Shown: positions 24,926-33,312 of the stretch, one piece after another
Layout: the number at the start of each line of letters is the position of its first letter
Numbering within the stretch: the first letter of the stretch is position 1
Assembly (NCBI RefSeq): GCF_004353925.1
Contig: NZ_SMOK01000027.1
Coordinates: forward strand, 182,847-246,846
DNA length: 64,000 bases
Source of the DNA: Pseudomonas sp. H9
GTDB taxonomy: Bacteria; Pseudomonadota; Gammaproteobacteria; Pseudomonadales; Pseudomonadaceae
Reading direction: 5' to 3'
Made by a program: the position numbers and the translations under genes
Notes under the pieces: model-generated
The model's input: the letters and a program-made list of their open reading frames with translations, nothing else
What the model was told of the DNA's origin: nothing
Database searches by the model: none

Positions 24926-25903
24926 ATGAGCCCAGCCGAATTACACGCCGACAGCATCGTTATCGACGGGCTGATCATTGCCAAATGGAACCGCGAGCTG
25001 TTCGAAGACATGCGCAAAGGTGGCCTGACGGCAGCCAACTGCACGGTGTCGGTCTGGGAGGGGTTTCAGGCCACGGTCAACAACATTGCCGCCAGCCAGA
25101 AGCTGATTCGTGAAAACGCTGATCTGGTCATCCCGGTACGTACCACTGCCGATATCCGCAAGGCCAAGGAGTTGGGCAAAACCGGCATCCTCTTTGGCTT
25201 TCAGAATGCTCACGCTTTTGAAGACCAGATCGGCTATGTCGAGGTGTTCAAGCAGCTCGGCGTCGGTATTGTGCAGATGTGCTACAACACCCAGAACCTG
25301 GTGGGCACTGGTTGCTACGAGCGTGATGGCGGCCTGTCAGGGTTTGGTCGCGAGATTGTTGCCGAGATGAACCGCGTGGGGGTCATGTGCGACCTCTCGC
25401 ATGTCGGCTCCAAGACTTCCGAAGAGGTCATCCTCGAATCGAAAAAACCGGTGTGCTACTCCCACTGCCTGCCTTCCGGGCTCAAAGAGCACCCGCGCAA
25501 CAAGTCGGATGAAGAACTGAAGTTCATTGCCGACCACGGTGGCTTTGTCGGCGTCACCATGTTTGCGCCGTTCCTGGCCAAAGGCATCGATTCGACCATC
25601 GACGATTACGCCGAAGCGATCGAATACACCATGAACCTGGTGGGTGAAGACGCCATCGGTATTGGCACCGACTTCACCCAGGGCCACGGCCAGGACTTCT
25701 TCGAGTACCTGACCCACGACAAGGGCTACGCCCGGCGCCTGACCAACTTCGGCAAGATCATCAACCCGCTGGGCATCCGCACCGTGGGTGAATTCCCCAA
25801 CCTCACCGAAACCCTGCTCAAGCGCGGCCATAGCGAACGCGTGGTACGCAAGATCATGGGCGAGAACTGGGTCAACGTGCTCAAGAGTGTCTGGGGCGAA
25901 TAA
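24926..25903 (+). CDS. Membrane dipeptidase-like hydrolase (peptidase M19)
   Basis: A 325-residue zinc hydrolase of the renal dipeptidase family. The N-terminal metal motif HxD of typical dipeptidases (DGHND) is altered here to DGLIIAK, while later features are conserved: MCYNTQNLVGTGC, CDLSHVGSKTS and YSHCLPSGLKEHPRNKSDE with metal-binding histidines, and IGIGTDFTQGHG. ATG 24926 with AAAAGGGG upstream is preferred to a much longer frame. Its place as first gene before DUF5943-dgcA matches the GbdR-regulated PA5396 locus. Its substrate in this pathway is not known. Confidence 0.86.
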   Translation: MSPAELHADSIVIDGLIIAKWNRELFEDMRKGGLTAANCTVSVWEGFQATVNNIAASQKLIRENADLVIPVRTTADIRKAKELGKTGILFGFQNAHAFEDQIGYVEVFKQLGVGIVQMCYNTQNLVGTGCYERDGGLSGFGREIVAEMNRVGVMCDLSHVGSKTSEEVILESKKPVCYSHCLPSGLKEHPRNKSDEELKFIADHGGFVGVTMFAPFLAKGIDSTIDDYAEAIEYTMNLVGEDAIGIGTDFTQGHGQDFFEYLTHDKGYARRLTNFGKIINPLGIRTVGEFPNLTETLLKRGHSERVVRKIMGENWVNVLKSVWGE

Positions 25904-25980
25904 CGCCGCACTCCACCTCTGTTCAGCCTCGGCCAGCAACGCCGGGGCCATTAATCAAATTTTTATGGAGTTGAGTTTCC

Positions 25981-26511
25981 ATGGCCAAGATCGCCCCGCA
26001 ATTGCCAATCGAAGTCGACAGCGAGACCGGTGTCTGGACCAGCGATGCCCTGCCGATGCTCTACGTGCCACGGCATTTCTTCGTTAACAACCACATGGGC
26101 ATCGAGGAAGTGCTGGGCGCTCAAGCCTATGCCGAAATCCTCTACAAGGCGGGCTACAAATCGGCCTGGCATTGGTGCGAGAAAGAGGCTGAATGCCACG
26201 GCCTGGAAGGCGTGGCGGTATTTGAGCACTACATGAAGCGCTTGTCTCAACGTGGTTGGGGCCTGTTCAAGATCCAGGACATCGACCTGGAGAAGGGCAC
26301 TGCCAGCGTCAAGCTTGAGCATTCAGCATTCGTCTACGTGTACGGCAAGGTCGGGCGCAAGGTCGATTACATGTTCACCGGCTGGTTCGCCGGGGCTATG
26401 GATCAGATCCTCGCCGCGCGCGGTAGCTCCATTCGTACGGTCGCCGAGCAGGTCTACGGCGGCTCGGAAGAAGGCCACGACGACGGCCTGTTCATCGTCA
26501 AGCCGCTGTAA
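25981..26511 (+). CDS. DUF5943 protein of the dimethylglycine operon
   Basis: A 176-residue soluble protein resembling V4R-type ligand-binding domains (YAEILYKAGYKSAWHWCEKEA and GAMDQILAARGSSIRTVAEQVYGGSEEGHDDGLF regions). It lies directly before dgcA with a 15-bp gap, as in other pseudomonads, so it is likely needed for, or accessory to, dimethylglycine oxidation. No catalytic motif is visible; a chaperone or cofactor-delivery role is a guess. Confidence 0.8.
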   Translation: MAKIAPQLPIEVDSETGVWTSDALPMLYVPRHFFVNNHMGIEEVLGAQAYAEILYKAGYKSAWHWCEKEAECHGLEGVAVFEHYMKRLSQRGWGLFKIQDIDLEKGTASVKLEHSAFVYVYGKVGRKVDYMFTGWFAGAMDQILAARGSSIRTVAEQVYGGSEEGHDDGLFIVKPL

Positions 26512-26526
26512 GTCGAGGATCGTGCC

Positions 26527-28587
26527 ATGGCTTTCGAAGCAATGTTCCAGCCGATTCAGATCGGCAAGCTGACCATCCGCAACCGTGTGCTGAGCACCGC
26601 GCACGCCGAGGTTTACGCCACCGATGGCGGCATGACTACCGACCGTTATGTGAAATACTACGAAGAGAAGGCCAAGGGCGGTCTGGGCCTGGCCATTTGT
26701 GGCGGCTCTTCGGTGGTAGCCATCGACAGCCCGCAAGAGTGGTGGGCCTCGGTGAACCTGTCCACCGACCGCATCATTCCGTACTTTCAGAACCTTGCCG
26801 ACGCCATGCACAAGCACGGCGCCAAGATCATGATCCAGATTACCCACATGGGCCGCCGTTCGCGTTGGGACGGCTTCAACTGGCCAACCCTGATGTCGCC
26901 CTCGGGTATTCGTGAACCGGTACACCGCGCTACCTGCAAGACAATCGAGCCGGAGGAAATCTGGCGGGTGATCGGTAACTACGCGCAAGCGGCCCGCCGC
27001 GCCAAAGAAGGCGGCCTGGACGGCGTCGAGCTGTCGGCGGTGCACCAGCACATGATCGACCAGTTCTGGAGCCCGCGGGTCAATAAACGTACTGACGAAT
27101 GGGGTGGTACCTTCGAAGGGCGGATGAAATTCGGCCTGGAAGTGCTCAAAGCAGTACGTGCCGAAGTCGGCCCGGATTTCTGCGTGGGCATGCGTATTTG
27201 CGGTGATGAGTTCCACCCCGATGGCCTCAGCCACGAAGACATGAAGGAAATCGCCAAGTATTACGACGCCACCGGCATGCTCGACTTCTTCGGGGTGATC
27301 GGTTCCGGCTGCGATACCCACAACACCTTGGCCAACGTTATCCCCAACATGAGTTATCCACCGGAGCCGTTCTTGCACTTGGCTGCGGGCATCAAGGAAG
27401 TGGTCAAGGTGCCGGTGCTGCATGCGCAGAACATCAAGGATCCGAACCAAGCCACGCGCATTCTGGAAGGCGGCTATGTCGACATGGTCGGCATGACTCG
27501 TGCCCACATAGCCGACCCGCACCTGATCGCCAAGATCAAGATGGGCCAGGTGGATCAGATCAAACAATGCGTCGGCGCCAACTACTGCATTGACCGCCAG
27601 TACCAAGGGCTGGACGTGCTGTGCATCCAGAACGCAGCAACGTCCCGTGAATACATGGGCGTACCGCACATCATTGAAAAATCCACCGGGCCCAAACGCA
27701 AAGTAGTGGTCGTGGGGGCCGGCCCGGCCGGGATGGAAGCGGCGCGGGTGTCGGCGGAACGCGGCCACGACGTAACCCTGTTCGAGAAGAAAGACGCCAT
27801 TGGCGGGCAGATCAGCATCGCCGCCAAGGCACCGCAACGCGACCAGATCGCCGGTATCACTCGCTGGTACCAGCTTGAGCTGGCGCGCTTGAAGGTAGAC
27901 CTGCGCCTGGGCACCGCTGCCGACATCGATACCATCAAAGACCTGCGCCCTGACGTGATCGTGCTGGCCGTGGGTGGCCATCCGTTCCTGGAGCAGAACG
28001 AGCATTGGGGGGCCGCTGAAGGATTGGTAGTCAGCAGTTGGGACGTGCTCGACGGCAAGGTCGCGCCGGGCAAGAACGTATTGGTGTACGACACCATTTG
28101 CGAGTTCACCGGTATGTCGGTGGCCGACTTCATTGCCGACAAAGGCAGCCAGGTCGAGATCGTCACCGACGACATCAAGCCGGGCGTGGCGATTGGTGGC
28201 ACGTCGTTCCCGACCTACTACCGCAGCATGTACCCCAAGGAAGTGATCATGACCGGTGACCTGGCGCTAGAGAAAGTCTACCGCGAGGGCGACAAGGTGG
28301 TGGCGGTGCTGGAGAACGAATACACCGGCGCCAAAGAGGAGCGAGTGGTGGATCAGGTGGTCATCGAAAACGGCGTACGCCCGGACGAAGCGCTCTATTA
28401 CGGGCTCAAGGAAGGTTCGCGCAACAAAGGCCAAATCGATGTCGAGGCACTGTTCGCGATCCAGCCGCAGCCGATCCTCAGTCAATCGGGCGAGGGCTAC
28501 TTGCTGTATCGCATCGGTGACTGCGTGGCTCAGCGCAACACCCATGCGGCGATCTACGACGCCTTGCGCCTGTGCAAGGACTTCTGA
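26527..28587 (+). CDS. dgcA: Dimethylglycine demethylase, FMN/FAD oxidoreductase subunit
   Basis: A 686-residue protein of the trimethylamine dehydrogenase/2,4-dienoyl-CoA reductase type: an FMN-binding TIM barrel (residues 1-340), an iron-sulfur segment, and an FAD/NAD-type domain starting at VVVVGAGPAGMEAARVSAERG near 395. It demethylates dimethylglycine to sarcosine with DgcB and ETF. The cluster segment has Cys348, Cys354 and Cys366, but the position of the usual second ligand is Ala351 (CVGANYC rather than CIGCNVC), so the cluster may be altered. Strong synteny with P. aeruginosa dgcA. Confidence 0.95.
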   Translation: MAFEAMFQPIQIGKLTIRNRVLSTAHAEVYATDGGMTTDRYVKYYEEKAKGGLGLAICGGSSVVAIDSPQEWWASVNLSTDRIIPYFQNLADAMHKHGAKIMIQITHMGRRSRWDGFNWPTLMSPSGIREPVHRATCKTIEPEEIWRVIGNYAQAARRAKEGGLDGVELSAVHQHMIDQFWSPRVNKRTDEWGGTFEGRMKFGLEVLKAVRAEVGPDFCVGMRICGDEFHPDGLSHEDMKEIAKYYDATGMLDFFGVIGSGCDTHNTLANVIPNMSYPPEPFLHLAAGIKEVVKVPVLHAQNIKDPNQATRILEGGYVDMVGMTRAHIADPHLIAKIKMGQVDQIKQCVGANYCIDRQYQGLDVLCIQNAATSREYMGVPHIIEKSTGPKRKVVVVGAGPAGMEAARVSAERGHDVTLFEKKDAIGGQISIAAKAPQRDQIAGITRWYQLELARLKVDLRLGTAADIDTIKDLRPDVIVLAVGGHPFLEQNEHWGAAEGLVVSSWDVLDGKVAPGKNVLVYDTICEFTGMSVADFIADKGSQVEIVTDDIKPGVAIGGTSFPTYYRSMYPKEVIMTGDLALEKVYREGDKVVAVLENEYTGAKEERVVDQVVIENGVRPDEALYYGLKEGSRNKGQIDVEALFAIQPQPILSQSGEGYLLYRIGDCVAQRNTHAAIYDALRLCKDF

Positions 28588-28596
28588 TCGGTCTCG

Positions 28597-28670
28597 GTGG
28601 GAGCGGGCTTGCCCCGCGATAGCGATGTAACTGACACACCGTTATCGCGGGGCAAGCCCGCTCCTACAGG
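28597..28670. repeat. REPIN, divergent class, between dgcA and dgcB
   Basis: REP cores around a linker of about 24 nt containing TAACTGACACACCG. It interrupts the dgcA-dgcB transcript and ends 33 nt before the dgcB start. Confidence 0.92.
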
Positions 28671-28703
28671 TAGGTGTATTTCCAAATTGTGTGGGAGCTT
28701 CCC

Positions 28704-30653
28704 ATGTTGAACACCCTAATCCCCATCCTCCTGTTCGTCGCCCTGGGCCTCGCGGTCCTCGGTGCGCTGCGACGCGTGCGGATGTGGCGCCAAGGTCGGC
28801 CTTCGAAGGTCGATCTGTTGGGCGGTCTGTTGGCGATGCCGCGACGTTACATGGTCGATTTGCACCATGTGGTCGCCCGTGACAAATACATGGCCAATAC
28901 TCACGTCGCCACAGCGGGTGGGTTTGTGCTGGCGGCGGCATTAGCGATTCTGGTTCACGGCTTTGGTGTGCATAACACGATCCTGGTGTATGCCTTGCTG
29001 TTCGCCACGGTGCTGATGTTTGCGGGGGCTGTGTTCGTCTACAAGCGCCGACTCAATCCACCTTCGCGCTTGTCCAAAGGACCGTGGATGCGCTTACCGA
29101 AAAGCTTGCTGGTATTTGCCGCGAGCTTCTTCATTGCCACGTTGCCGGTTGCGGGCATCCTGCCGGAAGGCTTTGGTGGCTGGTTGTTGGTGGCCCTGCT
29201 GGGCCTGGGTGTGCTGTGGGGCGTGTCTGAACTGTTCTTCGGCATGACCTGGGGCGGGCCGATGAAGCACGCCTTTGCCGGGGCGCTGCACCTGGCCTGG
29301 CACCGTCGCGCCGAACGTTTTGGCGGGGGGCGTTCTACTGGCCTCAAGCCGCTGGATCTGGAAGACCCCCAGGCGCTGCTGGGCGTCGAGAAGCCCAAGG
29401 ACTTCACCTGGAACCAATTGCTTGGCTTCGATGCCTGCGTGCAGTGCGGTAAATGCGAAGCCGCGTGCCCTGCGTTTGCTGCCGGGCAACCGCTGAACCC
29501 GAAAAAGCTCATTCAAGACATGGTCGTCGGCCTGGCCGGTGGCACCGATGCCAAATTTGCCGGCAGCCCCTACCCAGGCAAGCCGATTGGTGAACATGCC
29601 GGCAACCCGCACCAGCCGATCGTCAACGGCCTGGTCGATGCTGAAACGCTGTGGTCGTGCACCACCTGCCGCGCCTGTGTGGAAGAGTGCCCGATGATGA
29701 TCGAGCACGTCGATGCCATCGTCGACATGCGCCGCCACCTGACCCTGGAAAAAGGCGCTACGCCGAACAAAGGCGCCGAAGTGCTGGATAACCTCATCGC
29801 CACCGACAACCCTGGCGGCTTTGCCCCCGGTGGGCGGATGAACTGGGCAGCAGACCTGAACCTGAACCTGCTCAGCGAGATTAAAACTACCGACGTGCTG
29901 TTCTGGGTCGGCGACGGTGCCTTCGACATGCGCAACCAACGCACCCTGCGCGCTTTTGTCAAAGTGCTCAAGGCGGCTCAAGTGGACTTTGCCGTGCTCG
30001 GCCTGGAAGAGCGTGACAGTGGTGATGTAGCCCGGCGCCTGGGTGATGAAGCGACCTTCCAGCAACTGGCCAAACGCAATATCCAGAGCATGGCCAAGTA
30101 CAGTTTCAAGCGCATCGTCACCTGCGACCCGCACAGCTTCCATGTACTCAAGAACGAGTATGGTGCTTTTGGTGGCGAGTTCCTGGTGCAGCATCACAGC
30201 ACCTACATCGCCGAGCTGATCGCGGCAGGCGCACTAAACCTGGGACAGCACAAAGGTGGCAGTGTCACCTATCACGACCCGTGCTACCTGGGCCGCTACA
30301 ACGGTGAGTACGAAGCGCCCCGTGAAGTGCTGCGGGCCTTGGGTATCGAGGTTAAAGAGATGCAGCGTTCGGGCTTCCGTTCTCGCTGCTGCGGAGGCGG
30401 CGGCGGAGCGCCGATCACCGATATTCCAGGCAAGCAGCGGATTCCCGACATGCGCATGGATGACATTCGAGAAACCGCTGCTGAATTGGTGGCGGTGGGT
30501 TGTCCACAGTGTACGGCGATGCTCGAAGGGGTGGTCGAACCGCGGCCGATGATCAAAGACCTGGCCGAGCTGGTAGCCGATGCCCTGCTGGAAGAGCAGG
30601 CCCCGGCCAGCAAGAGCGTGCCGAGCAAGCGTGAACCTGCGGAGGTGCACTGA
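28704..30653 (+). CDS. dgcB: Dimethylglycine demethylase, iron-sulfur membrane subunit
   Basis: A 649-residue membrane-bound electron-transfer subunit. N-terminal hydrophobic segments (LNTLIPILLFVALGLAVLG and others up to about residue 190) are followed by two ferredoxin-type motifs, CVQCGKCEAACP and CTTCRACVEECP, and by CCG domains of the heterodisulfide reductase type (SRCCGGGGGAPI and VGCPQCTAM). It likely passes electrons from DgcA through the ETF to the quinone pool. ATG 28704 with GGGAG is preferred to a frame starting in the REPIN. Its stop overlaps the etfA start by one base. Confidence 0.94.
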   Translation: MLNTLIPILLFVALGLAVLGALRRVRMWRQGRPSKVDLLGGLLAMPRRYMVDLHHVVARDKYMANTHVATAGGFVLAAALAILVHGFGVHNTILVYALLFATVLMFAGAVFVYKRRLNPPSRLSKGPWMRLPKSLLVFAASFFIATLPVAGILPEGFGGWLLVALLGLGVLWGVSELFFGMTWGGPMKHAFAGALHLAWHRRAERFGGGRSTGLKPLDLEDPQALLGVEKPKDFTWNQLLGFDACVQCGKCEAACPAFAAGQPLNPKKLIQDMVVGLAGGTDAKFAGSPYPGKPIGEHAGNPHQPIVNGLVDAETLWSCTTCRACVEECPMMIEHVDAIVDMRRHLTLEKGATPNKGAEVLDNLIATDNPGGFAPGGRMNWAADLNLNLLSEIKTTDVLFWVGDGAFDMRNQRTLRAFVKVLKAAQVDFAVLGLEERDSGDVARRLGDEATFQQLAKRNIQSMAKYSFKRIVTCDPHSFHVLKNEYGAFGGEFLVQHHSTYIAELIAAGALNLGQHKGGSVTYHDPCYLGRYNGEYEAPREVLRALGIEVKEMQRSGFRSRCCGGGGGAPITDIPGKQRIPDMRMDDIRETAAELVAVGCPQCTAMLEGVVEPRPMIKDLAELVADALLEEQAPASKSVPSKREPAEVH

Positions 30654-31876
30654 TGAGCGACATCATTCGCCGTGATCCACGCGCCGAGTGGATTGCCCGT
30701 AACCGCCTGCATCCACTGCACGCGGCCATGCAACAAAACCAACAGCACAGCTGGATGGGCCCTAACGGCATCATCCGCAAGAACCCGCATGGGGTTGGAT
30801 TCATCGGCCCTCACGGCATCAAGCGTATCGACCGCAGCGGTGCCCAGCAGGGCACCAGCAACAAGCGCAGCGCGGTGGTGGCGGTGGAACTGCCGCTGCA
30901 TCAAGTCGCACAGCCGGCGTTCTACGTTGCCGTGGTTCCCGACATGGTCGGCGGTCGCCTCGGTAGCCACGATCGCGACCTGCTCGGCCTGGCGCACAGC
31001 CTGGCCGGCAGCGACGGTGCGGTGTTGGCGGTGGTGTTTGGCGAGCACAAGGAAAACAACTTTTCCACAGCCGGTGTTGACCGCTTACTGGTCATCGAAG
31101 GGGATGAGTTCGCCGGTTATGCACCGGAGCAACTGGTGCAGGGCTTACGCGCTGTGGATAACCAGTTCAACCCGCGCCACTGGCTGTTACCCGACAGTCG
31201 CACCGGGGGAGGCGAATTGGGTCGACGCTTTGCGGCGGCGATCAACGAACGCCCGGCGACGCGGGTCTGGCAGGTCAAAGATGGGCAATGCAGCGGCCGC
31301 GCCGGTGCGGGTCAGCAAGACCTGATACGTGGCTTGCCACGTCTGATTCTGGCGGCGGCCGAGTGCGCCGAGCCGGTCAGTGAAACCCGTCACGAAGCAT
31401 TGCCCGAGCAGTTATCCACAAGCGTGGCACGCAGCCTGCCACGTATTGAAGACCTGGGCCCGGTGGCCGTCGACCCGGCGGCCATAGCCATGGCCGAAGC
31501 CGAGTTCATCGTGTCTGGCGGCAACGGCGTCAAAGACTGGCCGTTGTTCCACCGGGCGACTGTAGCTCTGGGGGCAACCGAGGGCGCCTCGCGGGTGGCG
31601 GTGGATGACGGCTTCATGCCGCGCAACCGTCAGGTCGGCGCCACCGGTACCTGGGTAACGGCGCGGGTGTACGTGGCTGTGGGTATTTCCGGTGCGATTC
31701 AGCACCTGCAGGGCATTGGCGCTTGCGACAAGGTGGTAGCGATCAACATGGACCCCGGCTGCGACATGATCAAACGCGCCGATCTGTCGGTGATTGGCGA
31801 CAGCGCGGCGATTCTGCAGGCGCTGATCGAGGCTGTGGAAAACTACCGTAACGACGCCAAGCGTGACGCGGCATAA
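30653..31876 (+). CDS. etfA: Electron transfer flavoprotein alpha subunit, dgc-dedicated
   Basis: A 407-residue ETF alpha subunit, longer than the housekeeping form because of a 70-residue N-terminal region (RNRLHPLHAAMQQNQQHSWMGPNGIIRKNPHG). The FAD site is visible in the C-terminal third: RQVGATGTWVTARVYVAVGISGAIQHLQGI and AINMDPGCDMIKRADL. It pairs with the next gene and serves dimethylglycine oxidation. It contains two perfect DnaA 9-mers (31153-31161 and 31412-31420), discussed under findings. Confidence 0.93.
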   Translation: MSDIIRRDPRAEWIARNRLHPLHAAMQQNQQHSWMGPNGIIRKNPHGVGFIGPHGIKRIDRSGAQQGTSNKRSAVVAVELPLHQVAQPAFYVAVVPDMVGGRLGSHDRDLLGLAHSLAGSDGAVLAVVFGEHKENNFSTAGVDRLLVIEGDEFAGYAPEQLVQGLRAVDNQFNPRHWLLPDSRTGGGELGRRFAAAINERPATRVWQVKDGQCSGRAGAGQQDLIRGLPRLILAAAECAEPVSETRHEALPEQLSTSVARSLPRIEDLGPVAVDPAAIAMAEAEFIVSGGNGVKDWPLFHRATVALGATEGASRVAVDDGFMPRNRQVGATGTWVTARVYVAVGISGAIQHLQGIGACDKVVAINMDPGCDMIKRADLSVIGDSAAILQALIEAVENYRNDAKRDAA

Positions 31877-31889
31877 GGCGGGGATAACG

Positions 31890-32660
31890 ATGAATACCAA
31901 GGTTATCAGTCTGGTTTCAATTGGCGCCCATCCCAGCTCAGGCCGCAGCCGACGGGCCGAGCAGGATGCGCGGGCGGTGGAGTTGGGCCTGCAGCTGGCT
32001 GGGGATAACTTGCAAGTGCTGCATGCTGGCGACCCCCAGGAGCCCGCCCTGCGCGCTTACCTGGGGATGGGGCTGGAACAACTGGATGTGCTCGAACAGC
32101 CACCTGGGGCCGATGCCTTGGGGGTTCTCGGTGATTACTTGCACGACGCTGGTGCCCAATTGGTTTTGACCGGTAGCCAAGCGGAAACCGGTGAAGGTTC
32201 GGGCATGCTGCCGTTCCTGCTCGCAGAGCGTCTGGGCTGGCCGCTGGTGGTAGGCCTGGCCGAAGTGGAATCTATCCACAACGGCGTTGCCCAGGTGCTG
32301 CAGGCGCTGCCACGGGGCCAGCGGCGTCGGCTCAAGGTACGCTTGCCGCTGTTGGCCACGGTGGATAACGCAGCACCTAAACCGCGGCAAAGCGCGTTTG
32401 GCCCGGCACGACGCGGTGTGTTGGCTGCTCGTCAGGTGCAGGTTGTGGACGATGAGTTATTCACAAGCGCCGAGCTGCAACCGGCAAAGCCACGGCCCAA
32501 GCGTTTGAAAGTGATCAAGGCCAAAAGCGGTGCTGACCGCATGAAAGCCGCTACGGCCAAGGCCAGCGGCGGCGGTGGACAAGTGCTCAAAGACGTCAGC
32601 CCGCAAGCCGGTGCCCAAGCCATCCTCAAGCTGCTGGTGGAAGAGGGCGTGCTGCGCTGA
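31890..32660 (+). CDS. etfB: Electron transfer flavoprotein beta subunit, dgc-dedicated
   Basis: A 256-residue ETF beta subunit. The AMP-binding region is VLTGSQAETGEGSGMLPFLLAERLG; the C-terminal extension is rich in Lys and Ala (KPRPKRLKVIKAKSGADRMKAATAKASGGG). ATG 31890 follows GGCGGGGATAACG and is preferred to a frame starting within etfA. Last gene of the dipeptidase-dgc operon. Confidence 0.93.
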   Translation: MNTKVISLVSIGAHPSSGRSRRAEQDARAVELGLQLAGDNLQVLHAGDPQEPALRAYLGMGLEQLDVLEQPPGADALGVLGDYLHDAGAQLVLTGSQAETGEGSGMLPFLLAERLGWPLVVGLAEVESIHNGVAQVLQALPRGQRRRLKVRLPLLATVDNAAPKPRQSAFGPARRGVLAARQVQVVDDELFTSAELQPAKPRPKRLKVIKAKSGADRMKAATAKASGGGGQVLKDVSPQAGAQAILKLLVEEGVLR

Positions 32661-33180
32661 GCTTTTGCTCACAAAGTCTGTTGGCCGATCTGTGGATAAA
32701 GTGTTTGTGTATGGCTGGAAGGCACGCAGGGCGTGCCTTTCGGCGTTATGGTCAAAAAATAGACAGTGTAAGTGACGGAATTTTCGAGCTTTTCTCCCAT
32801 CGCTCAAGCTGAGATTGCCCACAATCGCTGTTGGCGGCTCTGTGGATAATATGTTCGCCTTTGGCTGTAAGCCCCGTGGAATAAGGCCTGCGCAAGGTTG
32901 ATCAAAAAACACTCAATTCGCCGGTTTATCCCCTCCAACGCCATGTATATACGCGCGTCAGGGCGTTATCCACAACGCTTTTCCACTGCCAGGACTTTTG
33001 CACACAAAGTCTGTTGGCGTCTTTGTGGATAAGGTGTTTGCCTTCCTCTGTGAGCCTTGCATTTAAAGGCTTACAGAGTTTTGATCAAAAAACGATCAAT
33101 TATTTTTGGTGGGAAAAACAAGGACTTGCCCACATTAGCTGTGGGCCGTCCTGTGGATAAAGTGTTTGCTGTATGGACGC
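32661..33180. repeat. Iterated DnaA-box repeats in a convergent intergenic region
   Basis: Four degenerate units of about 110-180 bp follow one another between etfB and gbcA. Each contains a CACA-AAGTCTGTTGGC-like segment, the perfect DnaA box TGTGGATAA followed by (A/G)GTGTTTG, a variable stem-loop (for example AAGGCACGC/GCGTGCCTT at 32720-32740) and usually TTGATCAAAAAAC. Boxes lie at 32692-32700, 32842-32850, 33025-33033 and 33153-33161; a fifth, inverted, is at 32967-32975. No open frame, promoter or REP is visible in this part. Function is unknown; DnaA titration or another DnaA-linked role is the leading idea. Confidence 0.85.
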
Positions 33181-33234
33181 GGCCAGCAGGGCCGGGGGAT
33201 TGCGCGGGCTGATCAATATTTGAACAGCTGTGTT

Positions 33235-33309
33235 CTGTAGGAGCGGGCTTGCCCCGCGATCGCGGTATGACTGACACACCGCAATCGCGGGGCAAGCCCG
33301 CTCCTACAG
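33235..33309. repeat. REPIN, divergent class, before the gbcA stop
   Basis: REP cores around a linker with TATGACTGACACACCG, outer ends CTGTAG/CTACAG paired. It ends 3 bp from the gbcA stop codon. Confidence 0.93.
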
Positions 33310-33312
33310 AAG

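Noticed and set aside
33060..33110. IHF site near the DnaA boxes
   Set aside because: GATCAATTATTTTTG is close to the WATCAANNNNTTR consensus but misses at both ends; not called.
32661..33180. Replication origin in the DnaA-box region
   Set aside because: There is no AT-rich unwinding element next to the boxes, no dnaA, dnaN or other replication gene nearby, and the spacing of boxes (130-180 bp) is wider than in oriC.
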